From Chitinophaga horti (GTDB taxonomy: Bacteria; Bacteroidota; Bacteroidia; Chitinophagales; Chitinophagaceae), in NCBI RefSeq assembly GCF_022867795.2, contig NZ_CP107006.1:434001-498000 (forward strand): 64,000 nucleotides of DNA, given 5' to 3'. Of this stretch, positions 1 through 7,790 are shown one piece after another (position 1 is the stretch's first letter; every line of letters starts with the position of its first letter). The notes under the pieces are model-generated. The model was not told the DNA's origin and searched no databases. It saw nothing but the letters and a program-made list of their open reading frames with translations. A program made the position numbers and the translations under genes.

Positions 1-156
1 ATCCACCAGGATAGGATCCCTGTACTGGCGGGCAACCATGCATTCCGTTCTAAAGAAGATGCCATGAGTGTCGGGCGCCTCATGATGAAGAAACTGGCCG
101 CCAGGCAGTCGCCGGCTATATCGGAGCAGGAGCTGCGCGCATTAAATATAAGATGA
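1..156 (+). CDS. DUF4907 family protein, C-terminal part
   Basis: An open frame enters from the left edge and ends at TGA 154-156, giving the last 51 residues. They read IHQDRIPVLAGNHAFRSKED and then a helix-like stretch ending in SEQELRALNI. This matches the C-terminus of DUF4907 proteins, small exported Bacteroidota proteins that typically end with an IHQ..IPA..GN..F....DA..V segment and an ISxEEL..L.I tail. The function of the family is not known. The start, and any signal peptide, lie outside the window. Confidence 0.6.
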   Translation: MHQDRIPVLAGNHAFRSKEDAMSVGRLMMKKLAARQSPAISEQELRALNIR

Positions 157-158
157 TA

Positions 159-202
159 AAACACTGTTGCAGGCGTGTACTAACATGCGTGTAACAGTGT
201 TT
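159..202. terminator. hairpin after the DUF4907 gene
   Basis: Ten bases at 159-168 (AAACACTGTT) are the exact reverse complement of 193-202 (AACAGTGTTT), with a 24-nt loop that can pair further. It sits two bases after the stop codon of the DUF4907 gene and before the two-component genes, where a terminator is expected. There is no good T tract, so it may be only a stabilising 3' hairpin. Nothing else was recognised in 157-306. Confidence 0.35.
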
Positions 203-306
203 AACGTTTACTCAACTCCTGTAAATTTTAACTTTTAGTTGCACAATAGCAACTGTGTTTTAACAAGAGCTTAACCCTCTTTGGACTAAGTTTACCGCGT
301 ATTTCA

Positions 307-1542
307 ATGAAGCCTTTCAAGCATATTTTCCGGAACAAGTTGGTTATCGTCGTACTGCACATCGTGGCATGGCTATGCTTTTTTATGTTCCCGTTCTTTG
401 CCTACCGCATACAGGTAAGCGACTATTCGTTTTTTATCAGGGAGTGCGTAAACACCTTAGTGTTGATCGGCCTCTTTTACCTGAACATGTACGTGCTGAT
501 CCCGCGATTCTTCACGCTTAAAAAGATCAGTTTATATATCGCGTCTGTTTTAGTGTTGATCGTGGTGATCACCTTACAGCAGGCGATCGTGGAGTACAGG
601 TTTATGGGACATATGATGGTGGGCAGGCCGCATATCGGGATGGCCATTAGGGCTGAACGGGGAGCGGTTGTGTTTGCCAGGCGTGTTGACAGCACAGGCC
701 AGTTCAACAACGGCCGCCACCTCGGAGACAGGCGGATGATACGCTGGAGAGCCGGCCCACCACCGGATTCTGCGATGCATATGCGGCCGTTTCCCGGAGA
801 AGACGAACACGTATTTCGTGATTTTATCATTCCACAAGTACTACGACGAACGGTGTTGTTTACGTTGCTGATGTTGTTTATGAGCGGATTTATCAAAATA
901 GGGATAGAGTGGTTTAAAAGTGAACAGCAACGCGAAGAACTGAAAGTGGCCAACCTGAATGCAGAACTGAAATTCCTCAAGAATCAGATCAATCCACACT
1001 TCCTTTTCAATTGCCTGAATACCATTTATTCGCTCGCGCACAAGCAGTCGCCTGAAACCGAACATGCCCTCGTAAAACTTTCTACGATCATGCGCTACAT
1101 GATTTACCAGGCCAATGAGGACAAGGTGTTACTGGCTAACGAGCTGCGGTATCTGCAAGACTATATCGATATTCAAAAGCTACGGCTGCCCAGATCTATT
1201 TCTGTAGATTATAAGGTAGAAGGGGAGGCTGATATGTACAAGATCGCGCCTATGTTGCTGATACCGTTTGTGGAGAATGCTTTCAAACACGGTATCAGTT
1301 ATACCGAAGAAGCTTATATCATCGTAAAACTAACGATCGATAAAGGCACATTAAGTATGATCGTGCGCAACAAACTGATCCGCCAGAAAGCGGAAACCGG
1401 GGGCGTAGGACTTACTAACGCCCGTAAACGCCTCGATCTTTTATATGCCGGGGTGCATGAATTAGCCGCAGGCGAAAACGGAAACGAATTTATTGCAGAT
1501 TTAAAAATTGTGCTGAACCATGATGAAGTGTATCGCAGTTGA
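307..1542 (+). CDS. LytS/YehU-type sensor histidine kinase
   Basis: A 411-residue membrane histidine kinase of the His_kinase (PF06580) class. Three hydrophobic segments lie near residues 12-33, 47-65 and 76-92, followed by a basic, Pro-rich extracytoplasmic stretch (about 100-170) and a fourth membrane helix at about 180-199. A short coiled region leads to the phosphoacceptor block QINPHFLFNCLNTI, with the phosphoacceptor His near 231. The ATP-binding part shows FVENAFKHG near 321-329 and a GGVGLTNARKRL glycine-rich box. It overlaps the downstream LytTR regulator by 23 bases, so the two form a two-component system. The signal sensed cannot be read from the sequence. Confidence 0.93.
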   Translation: MKPFKHIFRNKLVIVVLHIVAWLCFFMFPFFAYRIQVSDYSFFIRECVNTLVLIGLFYLNMYVLIPRFFTLKKISLYIASVLVLIVVITLQQAIVEYRFMGHMMVGRPHIGMAIRAERGAVVFARRVDSTGQFNNGRHLGDRRMIRWRAGPPPDSAMHMRPFPGEDEHVFRDFIIPQVLRRTVLFTLLMLFMSGFIKIGIEWFKSEQQREELKVANLNAELKFLKNQINPHFLFNCLNTIYSLAHKQSPETEHALVKLSTIMRYMIYQANEDKVLLANELRYLQDYIDIQKLRLPRSISVDYKVEGEADMYKIAPMLLIPFVENAFKHGISYTEEAYIIVKLTIDKGTLSMIVRNKLIRQKAETGGVGLTNARKRLDLLYAGVHELAAGENGNEFIADLKIVLNHDEVYRS

Positions 1543-2221
1543 CGATGAGCCGCTCGCGCTGGAGATTATCGAGGACTTTGCCCGCAAGGCACCTTTCCCG
1601 ATGCAGCTGAAGAAGTTTGAGGACGCCGCAATGGCCCTCCGTTATTTGCAGGAAGAGCAGGTCGATCTGCTATTCCTCGATATCAAGATGCCCGACATCA
1701 ACGGCATCCAGTTCCTGAAAGCGCTGAAGCACCCGCCCGCTGTGATATTCACCACTGCCTACCAGGAATATGCGCTCGATGGTTTTAACCTGGATATTGT
1801 GGACTATTTGCTCAAACCCATTCCGTTCGAAAGATTCATTAAGGCCGTTACCAAAGTGCACGAATACCTGTCTGTGCAACAAAGGAATGGAGAGGTAGCT
1901 ACTTCGGCAGATTACATTTTCGTAAAAACAGAATACAAGATCATCAAGGTAAACTTCGAAGATATCCTGTACATAGAAGCGTTGAAAGACTACATTAAGA
2001 TTTATACCCGTAACCAGCCTGTACTCACCCTCAAAAGCCTGAAGTCATTCGAAAGCCGTTTGCCGAAAGAAAAGTTCATCCGCGTGCATCGCTCTTACCT
2101 TGTGTCGCTGGATAAGATCAATTCGGTGGAGAAGAACTCGGTAGTGATCGCCAACCAGTATATCCCGATCAGTGAGGGGTATCGGGATAAGTTTTATGAG
2201 TTGATTACGAAGCATTCTTAG
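1520..2221 (+). CDS. LytTR-family response regulator
   Basis: A 233-residue regulator. The N-terminal receiver has the acidic pair DDE at 8-10, the phospho-acceptor Asp in LFLDIKMPD (near 54), a T in FTTAY and the conserved KP of LLKPIPF. The C-terminal LytTR DNA-binding domain (about 135-232) includes DYIFVKTEYKIIKV, YIEALKDYIKIYT and FIRVHRSYLVS, all standard blocks. The start codon lies inside the kinase gene, so the two are translationally coupled. ATG codons at 1520 and 1523 are equally possible starts. The partner is the kinase immediately upstream; no target promoter can be assigned. Confidence 0.93.
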   Translation: MMKCIAVDDEPLALEIIEDFARKAPFPMQLKKFEDAAMALRYLQEEQVDLLFLDIKMPDINGIQFLKALKHPPAVIFTTAYQEYALDGFNLDIVDYLLKPIPFERFIKAVTKVHEYLSVQQRNGEVATSADYIFVKTEYKIIKVNFEDILYIEALKDYIKIYTRNQPVLTLKSLKSFESRLPKEKFIRVHRSYLVSLDKINSVEKNSVVIANQYIPISEGYRDKFYELITKHS

Positions 2222-2277
2222 GCTGAAATTTGCAAAAGTTGTATCTTCAGGTACATGGATAAATTGCAAGATTTCGC

Positions 2278-2601
2278 ATGAGTACATCTAAATCAAACAG
2301 GTATCAGCGCTTTCGTTTAACCCAGCGTAAACGGCAGAACGCCGATGCGACCAACCGGCTAAGTTATTACGAGGACAATAACAACAACTCACTTTTAAAT
2401 GAAGCCGGCCGCGATGCCGCGCGCAACGCCATTAATGAGAACAAGGCATTAGGCCTTCCCGTTACTTACTTTAAAGATGGTTGGGTAGTGCGCGAAATGC
2501 CAGATGGTGATATTGTAAAGGTTAAGCAGGTCGAAGAAGTAGCAGTGTCAGCTGAGGAATTGAAGGCCAAAAAAGGAATTGTGATCAATGTCCGCCGATA
2601 A
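2278..2601 (+). CDS. antitoxin-like protein of a zeta-type toxin locus
   Basis: A 107-residue protein. Its first 60 residues are polar and rich in Asn, Arg and Gln, and probably partly disordered. Residues about 45-80 carry a motif that recurs in small Bacteroidota proteins beside zeta-type kinases (ENKALGLPVTYFKDGWVVRE followed by PDGDI). The reading frame is intact. Its 3' end overlaps the start of the broken toxin frame by 14 bases, the usual arrangement of an antitoxin-toxin pair. The antitoxin role is inferred from this context and from the motif; no DNA-binding fold is evident. Confidence 0.55.
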   Translation: MSTSKSNRYQRFRLTQRKRQNADATNRLSYYEDNNNNSLLNEAGRDAARNAINENKALGLPVTYFKDGWVVREMPDGDIVKVKQVEEVAVSAEELKAKKGIVINVRR

Positions 2602-3337
2602 CGTTGTAAAACGTATGCGTGTGTTCGGCGGCCCCAATGGCTCCGGCAAAAGTTCCATCATCAAATAAGTTCGCAAGAAGGCGATCGATACAGGCGTTTA
2701 CATCAATGCGGATGATATTGAGAACGTAGTTTCCGAAAGGAAGTTTCTCAACCTGGCAGACTATGACCTGGAATGTACAAGCGAAGATTTTCAGGCCTAT
2801 TTGAGCGGCTCTGGTCTCATACAAAAAGCCATAAGTGAAGGATATAACGTTGATCTTCATTTTTCTCAAAACAACATCTTAATCGGGCAAACCACCAATT
2901 CTTACGAAGCAGCTATCATATCAGAATTTTTGAGGCGATTGTTGCTGGCTAAGGGAGTCACGTTTTCATTCGAAACGGTGATGTCACACGCGTCTAAGCT
3001 CCAGGTGTTCAAAGATGCGAAGGCGGCGGGCTACCGTACGTATTTATATTTCGTGGGAACGGTTTCTGTAGACATCAACATCAACCGCGTAGCAGAGCCA
3101 GTGAAAAAGGGCGGACATCCCGTCGCCGAAAACTAGATACGCGAGCGTTATGAAAAGTCAATGGAGCTCCTCTATGACGCCTTGCCTTACGTAAACCGAT
3201 GCTACCTTATCGATAATTCGCTGAACGGCGAATACCGGCTTATAGGCGAAATAACCGACGCTACGCGCTTCGATCTTTACGCAGGTATTAAAGAATTGCC
3301 GATATGGGTTACCAGGTATCTTCTCGATAAGCTGTAG
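2588..3337 (+). pseudogene. zeta toxin-like kinase, two nonsense codons
   Basis: One continuous frame of 249 codons reads as a zeta-toxin/UDP-N-acetylglucosamine-kinase-like P-loop protein but is interrupted twice. It begins at ATG 2588, shows the Walker A loop GGPNGSGKSS, then TAA at 2666-2668. The same frame continues with YINADDIE and FSFETVMSH (the zeta substrate and Walker B region) and the EPVKKGGHPV lid, then hits TAG at 3134-3136. It continues again with IRERYEKSMELL and LIDNS to TAG 3335-3337. Both stops lie where homologues usually have charged residues (Glu/Lys), so each can be one base change away from sense. No frameshift is needed. The toxin is therefore probably dead, unless the stops are read through or are sequence errors. 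Confidence 0.8.
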
Positions 3338-3349
3338 GCTCTCTTCTTC

Positions 3350-3712
3350 CTACCCAAACGCCCCCTCCATGTCCTTAAACGCCCACGTCGCCATCGCATT
3401 AATCACCGGCATCAATCCTTCTCCCGCTGCACTCAGCCGGTACGTCACAAACGGTGGCACCACGGGCTTGGCTTCCCGGATCACTAAGCCGTCTGTTTCC
3501 AGTTGTTTCAGGTGCTGGATCAATACTTTCTCTGTAACGGCCGGCATGGCCCGTTTTATTTCGCTGTAGCGTTTATCACCCTGTGAGAGGTGGTACAGGA
3601 TGATAGGTTTCCAGTATCCGCCGATCTTTTGCATAGCGTGCGTTACCGGGCACTCTGCCAGGGCGTGCTGCTTATTTTCCTGTATGGTAGAACTTTCTTT
3701 GATGGCTGTCAT
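3350..3712 (-). CDS. HxlR-family transcriptional regulator
   Basis: A 120-residue winged-helix regulator. Near the N-terminus it has the family signature CPVTHAMQKIGGYWKPIIL, including the Cys near position 21 that is redox- or electrophile-sensitive in some family members. The helix-turn-helix follows (RYSEIKRAMPAVTEKVLIQH) and then the wing (DGLVIREAKPVVPPFVTYRL). It is divergent from the NmrA-like oxidoreductase gene, with 79 bases between the starts. This is the classic layout in which HxlR represses its neighbour and itself. The intergenic region holds inverted repeats built on GTACTT, listed separately. Confidence 0.92.
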   Translation of the reverse strand: MTAIKESSTIQENKQHALAECPVTHAMQKIGGYWKPIILYHLSQGDKRYSEIKRAMPAVTEKVLIQHLKQLETDGLVIREAKPVVPPFVTYRLSAAGEGLMPVINAMATWAFKDMEGAFG

Positions 3713-3715
3713 GGG

Positions 3716-3767
3716 TACTTACTTTAGGGTGCGTACTTGTCAAAAAGTAAGTACAAATATACCTTTG
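3716..3767 (+). promoter_or_regulatory. probable HxlR operator and oxidoreductase promoter
   Basis: GTACTTAC at 3716-3723 and its exact reverse complement GTAAGTAC at 3747-3754 flank a third half-site GTACTT at 3733-3738. The inner pair forms a 22-bp imperfect palindrome, 3733-3754. Immediately downstream TACCTTTG (3760-3767) fits the Bacteroidota -7 element TAnnTTTG, and a TTG lies about 20 bases upstream of it at 3737-3739. A regulator bound to the palindrome would cover the -33 region of the plus-strand promoter. The motifs are seen in the sequence; the binding is inferred. Confidence 0.6.
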
Positions 3768-3791
3768 TTCCAGCATAAAAAACACATCAAT

Positions 3792-4676
3792 ATGAAAATT
3801 ATCGTAACAGGTTCCCTGGGGAATATAGGTTTGCCACTCACTAAAAACCTCGTAGCGGCAGGTCACCAGGTCATCGTAGTAAGCAGCCGTGCGGACAAAG
3901 CATCTGCCATTCAACAATTAGGTGCAGAAGCAGCGATCGGCTCCGTAAGTGATGCCGCCTTTCTTACCAATCTTTTCACCGGCGCAGACGCCGTGTGGGC
4001 AATGACGCCTCCGAATATGGGCGGCAGCAATGTGATCAAAAATACGGTGAACGCAGGCCGTGCTTACGCGGAGGCGATCAAATCTTCGGGCGTTAAAAGG
4101 GTGGTGATGCTGAGCAGCATCGGGGCCGATTTACCGTCCGGCACCGGACCTATCGAAAGCGTGCATCACATCGAAAACATTTACCGGGAGCTGGATGGCG
4201 TAAACATTACTTTCCTGCGTGCAGGTTATTTTTACACGAACTTCTACAATGATGTGCCGTTAATCAAGTCTGCAGGTATTATGGGCGGCAACTTCGCGGC
4301 CCATACACAGGTGCCGCTTGCCCACCCGGAAGATATTGCCACCATCGCAGCGGAAGAACTGCAGCAGCCAGGCAACGGTAAAAATGTGCGCTACGTGGTT
4401 AGTGAAGTACGCCAGCCTGCCGAAGTAGCTGCCGCAGTGGGAACGGCGATCGGTAACCCCGCACTGCAATGGGTGGAGTTTACAAATGAACAGTCGTTAC
4501 AAGGAATGACGCAGGCAGGTGTTCCGCAGGAAATAGCAGCGCTTTACACTGAGCTGGGTGCCGCCTTGCACGACGGCCGGTTGAACGGTGACTTCATTAA
4601 GTCAGGCTCCCCGTTAGCTGGTAAGGTGAAGCTGGAAGCCTTCGCGCAGGAGTTTGCAGGCAAATTTGTGGGGTAA
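3792..4676 (+). CDS. NmrA-like NAD(P)-binding oxidoreductase
   Basis: A 294-residue Rossmann-fold protein of the NmrA/quinone oxidoreductase 2 type (atypical SDR). It opens with MKIIVTGSLGNIGLPLTKNL, a TGxxGxxG-type dinucleotide-binding loop, followed by VVSSRADKA (cofactor ribose site) and WAMTPPN. The later RVVMLSSIGAD and FLRAGYFYTN match the family. The ATG at 3792 is chosen because it begins exactly at the first beta strand; an upstream extension of the frame would run back through the promoter and the HxlR gene. Family members reduce quinones or serve as redox sensors. Regulation by the divergent HxlR protein is likely. Confidence 0.85.
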   Translation: MKIIVTGSLGNIGLPLTKNLVAAGHQVIVVSSRADKASAIQQLGAEAAIGSVSDAAFLTNLFTGADAVWAMTPPNMGGSNVIKNTVNAGRAYAEAIKSSGVKRVVMLSSIGADLPSGTGPIESVHHIENIYRELDGVNITFLRAGYFYTNFYNDVPLIKSAGIMGGNFAAHTQVPLAHPEDIATIAAEELQQPGNGKNVRYVVSEVRQPAEVAAAVGTAIGNPALQWVEFTNEQSLQGMTQAGVPQEIAALYTELGAALHDGRLNGDFIKSGSPLAGKVKLEAFAQEFAGKFVG

Positions 4677-4767
4677 GTCAATAGGGGGCTGACCAGAAAG
4701 TAAAATGAAGGCTTTGTGAAAATCGCTTAAACGATGACACGTCTCCATCAGGTACCCGAATAAATTA

Positions 4768-4795
4768 GGGCTGACCAATACTTTTTGGTCAGCCC
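4768..4795. terminator. bidirectional terminator between NmrA-like and SGNH genes
   Basis: GGGCTGACCA at 4768-4777 pairs perfectly with TGGTCAGCCC at 4786-4795 around an 8-nt loop. T-rich sequence follows on the plus strand, and TAATTTATT follows on the minus strand. The two flanking genes converge here. A second copy of the left arm occurs at 4686-4695. Confidence 0.75.
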
Positions 4796-4799
4796 CTTG

Positions 4800-5885
4800 T
4801 TATTTTATTTTCTTAATCAGTTTCTCATAAGCCTCCGCATAACGCAGCATACCGATATCGTTCGGATGGGTGCCATCCACCATGGTTTCAATATCCTGCC
4901 CCAACGCACTGATGGGCAACAGGTAAACGCCTTTTGCTTTCATTTCAGCAAACGCTTCCCGCAACACTTTGTTCACCCGCTCAAAATACTGCCTGCGCTC
5001 CGCATTAAGGCCTGCATCGGTATAGCCGTCATGCTCGGTAAGAATAATGGGCACGCCCGGTTTCTGCGCCTGTAAATGTGTTACGGCGTTCTTTATCCGC
5101 TGTTTGATGTCGGCGTCAGGAAACTCGTTCACTCTGGTAAGGTTAGGCATACAGTCAAGGATGTACAGGCTCGCGTCGATCTCTGGCAGCAGTTCCACGA
5201 TCTCTTTTTCCAGCCTGCCATTACCGGAAAACGCCAGGTTGATCACCTGCCTGTCCAGCTTGCGGCTCAGGATGTTGGTCCACGCCAGGCCGGGCCGGCT
5301 GGCGCATGCACCCTGGGCGATGGAGGTGCCATATACCACGATGGGTTTGGTTTTCGGAGGCAGCGCGGTGAACTTGCTGCCATCCGGGTAAATCACTTCC
5401 AGCCACTTAACGGAGTTGTACAGTGGGAGGTATAAGGTGTATTCCCGCTCGCCGGTGGTGGCGCTTTGCAGTTTAGGAAATTGATAAGAGATGGTGTCTT
5501 TGAAAGAATACTTGCCGGCCGACCATAACCATTGTCCTTTGCCGTCCTTCGCGTACAGGTCTACGCCACTTACGCCGGTAGCGGGCATGTGCGGCATCTG
5601 TATATTGCCTGTCACCTGGTACCTCACCGTAATTTCCGGCGCATCGGTCACGAAGCGGAGGTGTAGCCCCGCACCATTGTGCGACAGGTCCCATACGGGT
5701 TTGCGCACCGCCTTTTCTGCTTTGGCGGGCAAACGGTCATAGAAAGATGCGATGCCGGTATGCCAGGCCTGTCCGCCTACTACGCTTTCTTTATCATGAG
5801 CAGGGTTCCAGGTTTTGGTGCCCTGGGCAAGGGCGGTAGAGCCGACAGAAAGGGCGCAGAGGCCCAGGAACAAGATCAGTTTCAT
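4800..5885 (-). CDS. secreted SGNH/GDSL hydrolase with GxDLY domain
   Basis: A 361-residue protein with a signal peptide (residues 1-20, cleavage after ALA). An N-terminal beta-rich domain contains GVDLYAKDG near 107-114, the hallmark of the GxDLY domain (PF14607). The SGNH catalytic domain (GDSL_3 type) follows: nucleophile block VVYGTSIAQGA with Ser near 188, block NLAFSGNGRLE near 216-226, and the Asp-His dyad in VDGTHPND near 336-343. This architecture is common in Bacteroidota esterases, often acting on acylated carbohydrates; the substrate cannot be told. The gene stands alone, with terminators on both sides. Confidence 0.9.
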   Translation of the reverse strand: MKLILFLGLCALSVGSTALAQGTKTWNPAHDKESVVGGQAWHTGIASFYDRLPAKAEKAVRKPVWDLSHNGAGLHLRFVTDAPEITVRYQVTGNIQMPHMPATGVSGVDLYAKDGKGQWLWSAGKYSFKDTISYQFPKLQSATTGEREYTLYLPLYNSVKWLEVIYPDGSKFTALPPKTKPIVVYGTSIAQGACASRPGLAWTNILSRKLDRQVINLAFSGNGRLEKEIVELLPEIDASLYILDCMPNLTRVNEFPDADIKQRIKNAVTHLQAQKPGVPIILTEHDGYTDAGLNAERRQYFERVNKVLREAFAEMKAKGVYLLPISALGQDIETMVDGTHPNDIGMLRYAEAYEKLIKKIK

Positions 5886-5916
5886 ATACGGGTTTTAATA
5901 TGGCGACAATGTATAT

Positions 5917-5942
5917 AAAAAAAGCCGCCCGTTACAGGCGGC
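5917..5942 (-). terminator. terminator of the cysteine desulfurase gene
   Basis: GCCGCC (5924-5929) and GGCGGC (5937-5942) form a hairpin with a 7-nt loop. Read on the minus strand, seven T residues follow it (the A run 5917-5923). It lies 25 bases past the stop of the minus-strand desulfurase gene. Confidence 0.8.
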
Positions 5943-5967
5943 TTCGTTATATCAAAAAGAAATTTAG

Positions 5968-7095
5968 TTAGATCAGCTCTTTCAGCTTCGCTACCACTTT
6001 GTCTACCTCTTCCTTCGTGTTTTGTTTGGAGAAGGAGAACCTTACCGTGATCTTGTTAGGATCGTTGTTAATGGCGCGGATTACGTGCGAGCCGGCATCT
6101 GCGCCGGAGGTACACGCGCTGCCGCCGGAAGCGCAAATACCGTTGATGTCCATGTTGAACAGGATCATCTCGGTTTTTTCTGTTTTAGGGAAAGCTGCGC
6201 TCAGCACAGTGTACAGGCTGCGGCCATGCAGGTCGCCGTTGAAGGTAACGCCCGGAATGTGCTGCTGCAGCTGTTCTGCCATGTACATGCGCAGGTCGTT
6301 AATGTATTTGCTGTGCTCCTCGTAATGTTCAGTCGCCAGTTCCAGTGCTTTCGCGAAACCTACGATGCCGTAAAGGTTTTCGGTGCCTGCACGCATGTTA
6401 CGCTCCTGCGCGCCGCCGTGAATGAAGGGATCGATCTTCACGTTCTCATTGATGTACAGGATGCCCACGCCTTTCGGACCGTGAAACTTGTGTCCTGCGC
6501 CATTGATGAAATGCACCGGCGTATTACGCAGGTCGAACGGGTAGTGACCTACAGTTTGTACGGTGTCGGAGTGGAAGATGGCGTCAAATTCTTTACAAAG
6601 ATTGCCTACCGCGTGAATGTCGAGCAGGTTGCCGATTTCGTTGTTGGCGTGCATGAGGGTCACCAGGCAGCGCTCTTCAGAAGTGGAGAGCAGGCGGCGC
6701 AGGTCGTCCATGTCTACATGGCCGTTCGCCAGCAGTTTAACGTGGGAGAGCTTTACCTCCTGTTTGCAATGCAGGTGGTCAGTTGCATGCAGGGTAGCGT
6801 GATGCTCTATCGGGGATGTGATGATGTGACGGCAGCCCAGGTTGTTCACCGCGGCGTTAATGGCCGTATTGCTGCTTTCGGTACCTCCGGAAGTAAAGAA
6901 AATTTCGCCGGGGTTCGCGTTCAGGATCTTGGCCACGGTTTTACGCGCAGTTTCAATACCCAGTTTAGATTCACGGCCGTAAGAGTAAATGGAGGAGGGA
7001 TTGCCGAACTTTTCCGTCAGGTAGGGCAGCATCACGTCCAACACTGCTTTGTCCAGCGGCGTGGTGGCTGCGTTGTCAAAATAAATTCTTTCCAA
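5968..7095 (-). CDS. cysteine desulfurase (NifS/IscS-like, class V aminotransferase)
   Basis: A 375-residue PLP enzyme. It begins MERIYFDNAATTPLD, has the cofactor phosphate block FFTSGGTESSN (near 67-76), the HHATLHA region and the Schiff-base lysine in GAGHKFHGPKG (Lys near 203). The mobile catalytic Cys is in the loop GGSACTSGA (Cys near 328). The eight-residue SACTSGA-type loop resembles NifS/IscS group I rather than SufS. It releases sulfur from cysteine for Fe-S cluster or thio-cofactor assembly. There is no isc or suf gene next to it, so its physiological partner is unknown. The gene is monocistronic, with a clear terminator downstream and a repeat element upstream. Confidence 0.92.
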   Translation of the reverse strand: MERIYFDNAATTPLDKAVLDVMLPYLTEKFGNPSSIYSYGRESKLGIETARKTVAKILNANPGEIFFTSGGTESSNTAINAAVNNLGCRHIITSPIEHHATLHATDHLHCKQEVKLSHVKLLANGHVDMDDLRRLLSTSEERCLVTLMHANNEIGNLLDIHAVGNLCKEFDAIFHSDTVQTVGHYPFDLRNTPVHFINGAGHKFHGPKGVGILYINENVKIDPFIHGGAQERNMRAGTENLYGIVGFAKALELATEHYEEHSKYINDLRMYMAEQLQQHIPGVTFNGDLHGRSLYTVLSAAFPKTEKTEMILFNMDINGICASGGSACTSGADAGSHVIRAINNDPNKITVRFSFSKQNTKEEVDKVVAKLKELI

Positions 7096-7230
7096 GGTGG
7101 TGGTTTTTGATATTCAATTAATGGTGCTGCTGTGAGCGTAGCAAATTTCGATAAAAAGGGGGAGAATATAAAACACAAAAAGGAACAACGGTCAGGTAAG
7201 GGTAAAATAGGGTAGCCATCTTTTAGCGCT

Positions 7231-7267
7231 CTACTCAGCCCCCGTTGTGTCACTCACTTCAGCGGCA
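7231..7267 (+). repeat. left terminal inverted repeat
   Basis: Starts CTACTC, continues with CCCCCGTTGTGTCACTCACT and ends CAGCGGCA. It matches the reverse complement of 7791-7827 at 32 of 37 positions. The block at 7241-7266 also recurs on the opposite strand at 40736-40760. Confidence 0.7.
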
Positions 7268-7394
7268 GCCTACTCCTCGCCGTCATTAACCACAGGGGAA
7301 GCAACCTTCGTGTGCAGTCTCCGCACCGGTAGTTCCTGGCAGCCGGCCTTACGGCACCCGACTGGAGCGGAGGTTCGCTTCATTTCATTCGCGA
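7239..7394 (+). repeat. dispersed intergenic repeat, copy 1
   Basis: Three conserved blocks (7241-7266, 7314-7325 and 7364-7394) recur in the same order and at nearly the same spacing, but on the opposite strand, at 40603-40760. The spacers are 47 and 38 bases here and about 45 and 40 in the other copy. The spacer sequences have diverged while the blocks are almost identical, which suggests a constrained element rather than a recent duplication. Confidence 0.75.
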
Positions 7395-7499
7395 GGACGG
7401 ACGAAGTGATGCCGCAATCTAAGCGTCACTCCCTTCAACGGCAGTACATACACGGGTGTAAACCTATTTTAGGACGTGACATACCCCACCAATACTGGT

Positions 7500-7609
7500 A
7501 ATATCCTACAACATCCTCCGCAGATCCTACCTACATCCTTCGTAGATCCTTGCTGCATCCTAGGTTCAACCTAGGTTCAACCTTCGTTCAACCTACGTTC
7601 AACCTTCGT
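7500..7609 (+). repeat. array of ten 11-bp direct repeats (forward)
   Basis: Ten consecutive units of exactly 11 bases start at 7500, 7511, 7522, 7533, 7544, 7555, 7566, 7577, 7588 and 7599. The early units fit agATCCTtcgt and the later ones TCAACCTtcgt. Eleven is not a multiple of three, so this is not a coding repeat; the unit length is close to one DNA helical turn. The neighbouring array at 7621-7708 is its inverse. Confidence 0.8.
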
Positions 7610-7620
7610 TCGCCAGCCTG

Positions 7621-7708
7621 GGATGAACGAAAGATAAGCGAAGCATTAACGGAGGATGAACCTAGGATGCAGCAAGGATCCAGCAAAGATGTAGCAAAGA
7701 TCCAGCTT
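7621..7708 (-). repeat. array of eight 11-bp direct repeats (reverse)
   Basis: Eight 11-base units start at 7621, 7632, 7643, 7654, 7665, 7676, 7687 and 7698 with consensus GGATgcAGCAA, the reverse complement of the first array's unit type. A 22-nt stretch near 7656-7679 is the exact inverse of 7546-7567 in the first array, so the transcript could fold into a long, regularly bulged hairpin with its loop near 7610-7620. Confidence 0.8.
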
Positions 7709-7790
7709 CTGGGTAGGTAGAACGAGGCAGTAACGGCAAAAAGGGGCGTTTTTGCTGGTATTATTTTAACCTTAATGGTGAGGCGGGCGT

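Noticed and set aside
3600..3791. N-terminal extension of the NmrA-like protein
   Set aside because: It would run through the HxlR gene and the operator; the Rossmann start at 3792 fits the family.
6022..7110. 362-codon open frame on the plus strand
   Set aside because: It lies wholly antisense to the cysteine desulfurase gene, whose motifs are clear; the product has no recognisable domain and a composition typical of shadow frames.
7032..7253. 73-codon minus-strand frame overlapping the desulfurase start and the left inverted repeat
   Set aside because: It reads into the 5' end of a well-defined gene in another frame and has no recognisable motif.
7500..7708. CRISPR array
   Set aside because: Units are contiguous 11-mers without spacers and turn into the inverse orientation; no cas gene is near.
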